From CALJUZ01 sp003387805 (GTDB lineage: Bacteria; Bacillota; Limnochordia; Limnochordales; ZCTH02-B6), in assembly GCA_937975235.1 (NCBI GenBank), contig CALJUZ010000063.1, positions 1 to 28,028 of the forward strand: a DNA stretch of 28,028 nt, given 5' to 3'. Numbering within the stretch: position 1 is the first letter of the stretch; every line of letters starts with the position of its first letter. The translations under genes and the position numbers were made by a program. Below are positions 23,026 to 28,028 of the stretch, piece after piece. The notes under the pieces are model-generated. The model did no database searches, was not told the DNA's origin, and saw only the letters and a program-made list of their open reading frames with translations.

Positions 23026-24321
23026 ATGACGGAGTCGGTGTTCTCCGTGGACAAAGCGGCGTGGGAGAGCGCGCAGGACTACATCCTGACTTTGGGCCGG
23101 CGGGCCCGGGCGGCGGCGCGCGTGTTGTCCCGCACGGGCACGGAGGCCAAAAACGCGGCGCTGCTGGCCATGGCGGCCGCGGTGGAGCGGCATCAAGAGC
23201 GCATTTTGGCCGCCAATGCCGAGGACGTGGCGGGGGCCGAGGCGGCCGGCCTGCGGGGCGCCCTGGTGGACCGGCTGACGCTGACCCCGGCGCGGGTTCA
23301 GGCTATGGCCGAGGGTCTGCGGGCCGTGGCCGCGCTGCCGGACCCGGTGGGGGAGACGGTCTCCATGGCCCGGCGGCCCAACGGGCTGGAAGTGGGGCGG
23401 GTGCGGGTGCCTTTGGGCGTCATCGGCATGATCTACGAAGCCCGGCCCAACGTCACCGCGGACGCGGCCGGTCTGTGCCTGAAGGCCGGCAACGCCGTCA
23501 TTTTGCGGGGCGGCCGGGAAGCGCTGGGCACCAACCAAGTCATCGCCGCCGTGCTGCGGGAGGCGTTGGCGGGCACGCCGGTGCCGCCCGACGCGGTGCA
23601 GCTGGTGGAGACGCCCGACCGGGAAGCGGCCGCGGCCATGATGAAGGCCACGGGCCTCATCGACGTGCTCATCCCGCGCGGCGGCCGGGAGCTGATCCGC
23701 CGCGTCGTGGCCACGGCGTCGGTGCCCGTCATCGAGACGGGCGCGGGCGTCTGCCACACGTACGTGGACGAGCACGCGGATTTGGAGCAGGCGCTGGCCA
23801 TCGTGGTCAACGCGAAGGTGCAGCGGCCGTCGGTGTGCAACGCCATGGAAACGCTGCTGGTGCACCAGGCGGTGGCGGGGCGGTTTTTGCCGGCGGCCGC
23901 GGACGCGCTGGCCGGGCGCGGCGTGGAGCTGCGGGGCTGCCCGGCGGCCCGGGCCGTGGTGCCGGCCATGAAGCCGGCGGCCGAGGACGACTGGCGTGCG
24001 GAATACCTGGACCTGATCCTGGCCGTACGGGTGGTGCCGGATCTGGACGCGGCGCTGGATCACATCGCCCGCTTCGGCACGGGCCATTCGGAGGCCATCG
24101 TGTCCCGGGATTACGGGCGCATCCGCCGGTTTTTGCAGGAGGTGGACGCGGCGGCGGTGTATGTCAATGCGTCGACCCGTTTTACCGACGGCTGCGAGTT
24201 CGGCCTCGGCGCCGAGATCGGCATCAGCACCCAGAAGCTGCACGCCCGCGGGCCCATGGGACTGGAAGCGCTGACTTCGGTCAAATACGTCGTCTACGGT
24301 GACGGCCACGTGCGGGAGTAA
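23026..24321 (+). CDS. proA: Glutamate-5-semialdehyde dehydrogenase (gamma-glutamyl phosphate reductase)
   Basis: This 431-residue NADPH-dependent enzyme reduces glutamyl-5-phosphate, made by ProB, to the semialdehyde that cyclises towards proline. The catalytic cysteine is C271 in QRPSVCNAMET. GVIGMIYEARPNVTADA and the C-terminal FTDGCEFGLGAEIGIST are diagnostic of ProA within the aldehyde dehydrogenase superfamily. It follows proB by 19 bases, forming a proBA operon. No proC is in the window. Confidence 0.97.
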   Translation: MTESVFSVDKAAWESAQDYILTLGRRARAAARVLSRTGTEAKNAALLAMAAAVERHQERILAANAEDVAGAEAAGLRGALVDRLTLTPARVQAMAEGLRAVAALPDPVGETVSMARRPNGLEVGRVRVPLGVIGMIYEARPNVTADAAGLCLKAGNAVILRGGREALGTNQVIAAVLREALAGTPVPPDAVQLVETPDREAAAAMMKATGLIDVLIPRGGRELIRRVVATASVPVIETGAGVCHTYVDEHADLEQALAIVVNAKVQRPSVCNAMETLLVHQAVAGRFLPAAADALAGRGVELRGCPAARAVVPAMKPAAEDDWRAEYLDLILAVRVVPDLDAALDHIARFGTGHSEAIVSRDYGRIRRFLQEVDAAAVYVNASTRFTDGCEFGLGAEIGISTQKLHARGPMGLEALTSVKYVVYGDGHVRE

Positions 24322-24366
24322 CGGCGCGCCGGCGCCGCCGGCGGCGGGCTTGATGGAGTTGGTTTG

Positions 24367-24984
24367 ATGACGAAGGGAAAGCGGCGCATCGGCGTCATGG
24401 GCGGCACCTTTGACCCGATTCACTACGGGCACCTGGTGGCCGCGGCCGAAGCCGCCGAGGAGTTCCGGCTGGAGCAGGTGGTGTTCGTGCCCGCGGGGCA
24501 GCCGCCGCACAAGCGGCCCGAGACGGTGACCGACGCTCGCCACCGGTTCCTCATGACCGTGCTGGCCACGGTGGCCAACGACGTGTTTGTCGTCTCCCGG
24601 GTGGACATCGACCGGCCGGGGCCTTCGTACACGGTGGACACGCTGACGGAGCTGCAGCGCCTGTACGGCCCCGAGACCGAGCTGTATTTCATCACCGGCG
24701 CGGACGCCATGTCGCAGATCCTGCAGTGGAAAGACGGCGAGTCGCTGTTTGAGATGTGCCATTTCATTGCGGCCACCAGGCCCGGATACAGTCTGATGAC
24801 GTTCAAGAAGGCGCTGGGTCCGGTCGCGCAAAAGTTCAAGGACCGCATCCACCCGCTGCAGGTGCCCGCGCTGGCCATCTCCTCCAGCGACATTCGGCAC
24901 CGCATCCGGCAAGGCCGCTCGGCCCGCTATCTCCTGCCGGATCCGGTGTGGCATTACATTATGAAGAATGGGTTGTACCGATGA
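24367..24984 (+). CDS. nadD: Nicotinate-nucleotide adenylyltransferase
   Basis: This 205-residue enzyme joins nicotinate mononucleotide and ATP to form deamido-NAD. The nucleotidyltransferase motif GGTFDPIHYGHL is at about residues 12-23 and the second ISSSDIRHRI motif is near the C-terminus. ATG 24367 was preferred over the adjacent TTG 24364, with GGAG at 24355-24358. It overlaps yqeK by 4 bases (ATGA), the usual nadD-yqeK pairing in Bacillota. Confidence 0.97.
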   Translation: MTKGKRRIGVMGGTFDPIHYGHLVAAAEAAEEFRLEQVVFVPAGQPPHKRPETVTDARHRFLMTVLATVANDVFVVSRVDIDRPGPSYTVDTLTELQRLYGPETELYFITGADAMSQILQWKDGESLFEMCHFIAATRPGYSLMTFKKALGPVAQKFKDRIHPLQVPALAISSSDIRHRIRQGRSARYLLPDPVWHYIMKNGLYR

Positions 24985-25586
24985 GCGACCGGAAGTATGC
25001 GGGCCAAAGGCCGCCCGCGATGGACCCGGCGGGGCTGGCCGCGGAAGTGCGGCGGCGGGTGTCGCCCGGGCGCTTCGCCCACGTGGAGGGCGTCGTGCAG
25101 GCCGCGGCGGAGCTGGCCCGGCGCTGGGGCGTGGCCGAAGACAAGGCCGTTCTGGCGGCGTGGCTGCACGACGTGGCCAAGGAGCTGCCGCAGGACACGT
25201 TGTTGAAGCTGGCTGATCGGTTTGGTATAATTTTTGACGATGAAATGGCGCACATGCCGCACTTGTGGCACGCGCCCGTGGGGGCGGAGCTGGCGCGGCG
25301 GGAGTTCGGCGTCGGCGATCCGGACGTGCTGGCGGCCGTTCGCCACCACCCCACGGGGCGGGCGGGCATGTCACCGTTGGAGCGCATCGTCTTTTTGGCC
25401 GACCTGATCGAACCCGGTCGCTCGTTCCCCGGCGTGGACGAGCTGCGCCGGCTGAGCATGGAGGATTTGGATGCGGCGCTGCTGGCGGCGTACGACGGGC
25501 TGATTCGGTACGTGCTGGACAAAGGGGGCCTGCTCCATTCGGACACCGTGGCTGCCCGCAACGAAATCTTGCTCCGGAGAAGCTAG
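24981..25586 (+). CDS. yqeK: HD-domain Ap4A hydrolase YqeK
   Basis: This 201-residue HD-superfamily protein has metal-binding residues in FAHVEGVV (H34), WLHDVAKE (H63-D64), HAPVGAEL, VRHHPTG and FLADLIEPGR. YqeK proteins split diadenosine tetraphosphate symmetrically into two ADP. The start ATG 24981 overlaps the nadD stop codon, so translation is probably coupled. An AT-rich, promoter-like segment occurs inside the gene at 25204-25232, where codons such as ATA, ATT and TTT break the usual GC-rich pattern. Confidence 0.95.
   Translation: MSDRKYAGQRPPAMDPAGLAAEVRRRVSPGRFAHVEGVVQAAAELARRWGVAEDKAVLAAWLHDVAKELPQDTLLKLADRFGIIFDDEMAHMPHLWHAPVGAELARREFGVGDPDVLAAVRHHPTGRAGMSPLERIVFLADLIEPGRSFPGVDELRRLSMEDLDAALLAAYDGLIRYVLDKGGLLHSDTVAARNEILLRRS
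25204..25232 (+). promoter_or_regulatory. Internal promoter within yqeK
   Basis: TTGAAG (25204-25209) and a perfect TATAAT (25227-25232) are separated by 17 bp, with TGG before the -10 (extended -10). It would drive the LCP gene and rsfS from a start near 25239, independently of the genes upstream. Confidence 0.65.
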
Positions 25587-25829
25587 ACCAGGACGCGCTG
25601 GCGCGGCTTGAGCTGGCTTTTTGCTTTTTGTGGGGAACGTTTTTCGGACGAGGGGTCCGGCGCGGCCGGCGGGCGGCGGCCGGCGGGTGGCGGCCTGCGT
25701 CTGGTGGCCGGCGGGCGGTGGCTGCTGGGCCGATGGCGGGCAGCCGGTGAGCGGCGGACCCGGGCCGGCTCCGGCGGCGCGCACGGGTGATCTCCGGCGT
25801 GCCCAAGTCAACGAAAGGTTTTGAACGGG

Positions 25830-27377
25830 ATGGAACGCTCGGGCAACGAACTCGACCGGGAACAGCAGGAACTGCTGGAGTTCGAGGAACGGCGGCGGCG
25901 CCGCCGGGAGCGGCGCCGGCGGCAAATGATTCTGGCCGCCGCGGCCACGCTGCTGGCTTTGGTGCTTTTCGGCCTGACCGCCTATTTCACGTACCAGCGC
26001 GGGATGAAGAACCTGGGGGCGTCCCGCCGCTGGACCGCGCCGGCGGCGACGACGGCGACGACGGCGGGCGCCGGCTCGCCGGCACCGGCCGAGGAGGCGC
26101 CGGGCTGGGTCAACGTGCTGGTCATCGGCACCGACGAGGACATTGACCGAGTCGGCCGCACGGACACCATTATGCTGGTCAGCTTCGAGCCGCGCTCGGG
26201 CGCCGCGGGCGTGTTGTCCATTCCGAGGGACACCCGGGTGGAGATACCCGGGCGGGCCGGCTTTCACCGGATCAACGTGGCCAACGCGCTGGGCGGCCCG
26301 GAGCTTCTGATGGAGACGGTGGAACAGCTCCTGGGCGTGCCCGTGCACCATTACGTGGTGCTGAACTTTGCGGGCTTCGAGCGATTCATCGACGCGCTGG
26401 GCGGCATCGAGGTGGAGATTGAGCGGCCCATGCGCTACGACGACTACGCGCAGGGGCTGCACATCGACTTGCCCGCCGGGCGGCAGGTGCTCAACGGGCG
26501 CCAGGCGCTGCACTACGTGCGCTACCGGGCCGACGGGCTGGGCGACGTGTCGCTGGTGGACCCGGCCCGGGGCGTGTACGACGGCCGGGTGCGGCGGCAG
26601 CTGCATTTCGCCGAGCTGGTGGCCCGGAAGGTGCTGAGCGTCGGCTCGCTGCCTCGGCTGCCGCAGCTGGTGCAGGAGCTGTTCGGCATGGTGCGCACCG
26701 ACATTTCGCTGGACCGGGCGCTGGCGCTGGCGGTCTCGGCCCGGAACCTGGAGCCGGACCGCATCAAGACGGCCGTGCTGCCGGGCGTGGGCGACACCAT
26801 CGGCGGCGCCAGCTACTGGGTGCACGACCCCGGGCGGACGCGGATCGTCGTGGACCGGGTCATCCGGGGGCTGGACTTGCCGACGGTGGAAGTGCTCAAC
26901 GGCAGCGGGCAGCAGGGCGCGGCCACGCGGGCCGCCGACTGGCTGCGGCGCCACGGCTGGGACGTGGTGCGGGTGGCCAACGCGCCGTCGGGCGTGCCGT
27001 ACGAGCGCACGCAGCTCATCGTGCACAAGGACGGCTTTGACGTGGACGGGCTGGCGGCGCTGGTGAGCGGGCGCGTCGACGGCGGCCGGGTGCTCGTGCA
27101 GCGGGTGCAGCCGGTGCAGCGGGATCCGGCCTTTGTCCAGGCCGGCGCCGGTGCGGGGACGGGCGCCACCGGCGGTTCGGGTGGCGCCGGCGTTTCGGGC
27201 GGACCCGGCGGTGCGGGCGGAACAGGCGGCAACGGCACCGCGGCGGCCAGCGCGGCCGCTGGAGACGGGACCGGCGTGGCGGCCGGCTCCGGTATCGGCG
27301 GCGCTGCCGCAGCGGCGGGCGCGGCCGACTCCGGGCCCCATGCGACGATTATTCTCGGCTTGGATTTTCAAGACTAG
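25830..27377 (+). CDS. LytR-CpsA-Psr (LCP) family cell-wall polymer ligase with LytR_C domain
   Basis: This 515-residue protein has an acidic then Arg-rich cytosolic N-terminus (RRRRRRERRRRQ) and one membrane span (about 33-55). The LCP domain (about 91-270) contains VNVLVIGTDE, GRTDTIMLV, SIPRDTRVEIPG and the Arg-rich HYVRYRADGLGD...GRVRRQ site. A LytR_C domain follows at about 350-420 (LPTVEVLNGSGQQGAATRAA), then about 70 residues of Gly/Ala-rich linker and a distinct end, HATIILGLDFQD. LCP enzymes attach teichoic acids or polysaccharides to peptidoglycan outside the membrane. About 11 residues are inserted between GLGD and GRVRRQ compared with the compact family pattern. ATG 25830 was chosen over TTG 25821 (GAAAGG at 25813-25818). 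The 243 bases upstream hold only GGCCGGCGGG-type low complexity. Confidence 0.93.
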   Translation: MERSGNELDREQQELLEFEERRRRRRERRRRQMILAAAATLLALVLFGLTAYFTYQRGMKNLGASRRWTAPAATTATTAGAGSPAPAEEAPGWVNVLVIGTDEDIDRVGRTDTIMLVSFEPRSGAAGVLSIPRDTRVEIPGRAGFHRINVANALGGPELLMETVEQLLGVPVHHYVVLNFAGFERFIDALGGIEVEIERPMRYDDYAQGLHIDLPAGRQVLNGRQALHYVRYRADGLGDVSLVDPARGVYDGRVRRQLHFAELVARKVLSVGSLPRLPQLVQELFGMVRTDISLDRALALAVSARNLEPDRIKTAVLPGVGDTIGGASYWVHDPGRTRIVVDRVIRGLDLPTVEVLNGSGQQGAATRAADWLRRHGWDVVRVANAPSGVPYERTQLIVHKDGFDVDGLAALVSGRVDGGRVLVQRVQPVQRDPAFVQAGAGAGTGATGGSGGAGVSGGPGGAGGTGGNGTAAASAAAGDGTGVAAGSGIGGAAAAAGAADSGPHATIILGLDFQD

Positions 27378-27409
27378 GCGGGGAGGCGGAAGCCCTGACG
27401 GAGCGAGAG

Positions 27410-27766
27410 ATGGCCATCCGGGCCGCCCGGGCGGCCGACGAAAAGAAGGCGGAGGACGTCATCATCCTGGACATGGCCGACCTGACGGTGTTGACCGACT
27501 ATTTTGTCATCTGCAGCGGGTCGACCAACGCGCAAGTGCGGGCCATCATCGAAGCCGTCGAGAAAAGCCTGGCGGAGGAGGGCGTGTACCCGCTGCGGCG
27601 GGAAGGCGACCACGTGTCCCGCTGGGCCTTGATGGACTACGGCGGCGTTGTGGTGCACGTCTTCCACCACGCGGAGCGGGACTACTACCGGTTGGAGGAG
27701 CTCTGGAAGCAGGCGCCCCGGGTGGACTGGCAGGCGGAGACGCCCTTGCCCTCACGGGCCGAGTAG
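27410..27766 (+). CDS. rsfS: Ribosomal silencing factor RsfS
   Basis: This small protein (118 residues from ATG 27410) has the RsfS/YbeB/Iojap fold with KKAEDVIILDMADL, LTDYFVICSGSTNAQV, HVSRWALMDYGGVVVHVF and ERDYYRLEELW. It binds L14 and blocks subunit joining in starved cells. The start may be CTG 27395: GGGAGG at 27381-27386 is 8 bases upstream of it, and the extra residues (TEREM) restore the usual length before AARAADEKKAED. ATG 27410 has only GGAG at 27400-27403. Placement after nadD, yqeK and the LCP gene is typical. Confidence 0.95.
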   Translation: MAIRAARAADEKKAEDVIILDMADLTVLTDYFVICSGSTNAQVRAIIEAVEKSLAEEGVYPLRREGDHVSRWALMDYGGVVVHVFHHAERDYYRLEELWKQAPRVDWQAETPLPSRAE

Positions 27767-27791
27767 CGTCCGCCCCTGGGGGTGGATCTGC

Positions 27792-27900
27792 GGCCGTGCG
27801 CTCAGGCCGTGCGCTCAGGCCGTGCGCCCGCGGCCGCGCGTCTACGGCATGCGCCCAGCGGCCGTGCATCCGTGGCATCCGCCCGCGTCCGTGCGCCCGC
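27792..27900. repeat. 13-bp tandem repeat decaying towards the tRNA gene
   Basis: GGCCGTGCGCTCA occurs at 27792-27804 and 27805-27817, followed by GGCCGTGCGCCC at 27818 and looser copies (CCGTGCATCC, CCGTGCGCCC) up to about 27900. It fills the rsfS-tRNA spacer; no gene is visible. Confidence 0.65.
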
Positions 27901-27922
27901 GATTTTGGCGCCCCGTGAACCC

Positions 27923-27951
27923 TTGACGACCTGCCGGTCATCGTCTATAAT
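27923..27951 (+). promoter_or_regulatory. Sigma-A promoter of the tRNA gene
   Basis: TTGACG (27923-27928) and a perfect TATAAT (27946-27951) are separated by exactly 17 bp, followed by an AT-rich start region. Transcription should begin near 27958, about 13 bases before the tRNA. Confidence 0.92.
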
Positions 27952-27970
27952 TAAACTTGCGCTTGGACGT

Positions 27971-28028
27971 GGGGCCGTAGCTCAGCTGGGAGAGCGCGTG
28001 AATGGCATTCACGAGGTCGGCGGTTCGA
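27971..28028 (+). tRNA. tRNA-Ala (anticodon GGC), 3' end cut by the window
   Basis: The acceptor 5' strand GGGGCCG, D-arm GCTC/GAGC, and anticodon stem CGTGA/TCACG closing the 7-base loop ATGGCAT are present, so the anticodon is GGC. The T-arm begins GGCGGTTCGA and is cut off, as are the acceptor 3' strand and CCA. Confidence 0.95.

Overview
The window is a stretch of chromosome from a very GC-rich member of the Bacillota (Firmicutes), probably of the Limnochordia, Symbiobacterium or Thermaerobacter type. The case rests on gene order, not on any database search. maf-radC-mreBCD, then PBP2, minCDE, rodA and an M50 peptidase of SpoIVFB type, RNase G, rplU-prp-rpmA, obg, proBA, nadD-yqeK-LCP-rsfS is a known Bacillota layout. 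An L27 with an N-terminal extension next to its processing protease Prp points the same way. Start codons are often GTG or TTG, chosen here by GGAGG-type ribosome binding sites, and third codon positions are mostly G or C.

Layout. Positions 1-368 hold the end of a SPOR-domain protein. Positions 369-3416 hold mrp, a convergent cyclase-family hydrolase on the minus strand, and repeat-rich spacers. Positions 3417-7224 form a sulfur block: sat (ATP sulfurylase), a JAMM/M67 metalloprotease and cysK (cysteine synthase). These three genes are separated by unusual repeats: three exactly 88-bp palindromic elements spaced exactly 229 bp apart, a 24-bp repeat and an 11-bp repeat. Positions 7286-17467 form the cell-shape and division block: maf, radC, mreB, mreC, mreD, mrdA (PBP2), minC, minD, minE, rodA, M50 peptidase. 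Positions 17636-27766 form the housekeeping block: rng, rplU, prp, rpmA, obg, proB, proA, nadD, yqeK, an LCP ligase and rsfS. A tRNA-Ala(GGC) with a near-consensus promoter is cut by the window end.

How the genes work together. The mre/mrdA/rodA products build the lateral wall, the Min proteins place the division site, and the LCP protein attaches polymers to the wall. rplU-prp-rpmA, obg, rng and rsfS serve ribosome assembly and RNA processing. proB-proA make the proline precursor. nadD makes NAD and yqeK degrades Ap4A.

Most coding sequence is conventional. The unusual material lies between genes. Nearly every spacer in the first 6 kb carries its own tandem repeat (units of 31, 7, 8, 229/88, 24 and 11 bp). 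The 88-bp elements also show compensatory changes consistent with a structured RNA or a DNA palindrome under selection. Other points to check are an apparent one-base frameshift at the start of proB, a probably leaderless maf, an AT-rich consensus-like promoter inside yqeK, and a possible CTG start for rsfS. All counts and alignments were done by eye.
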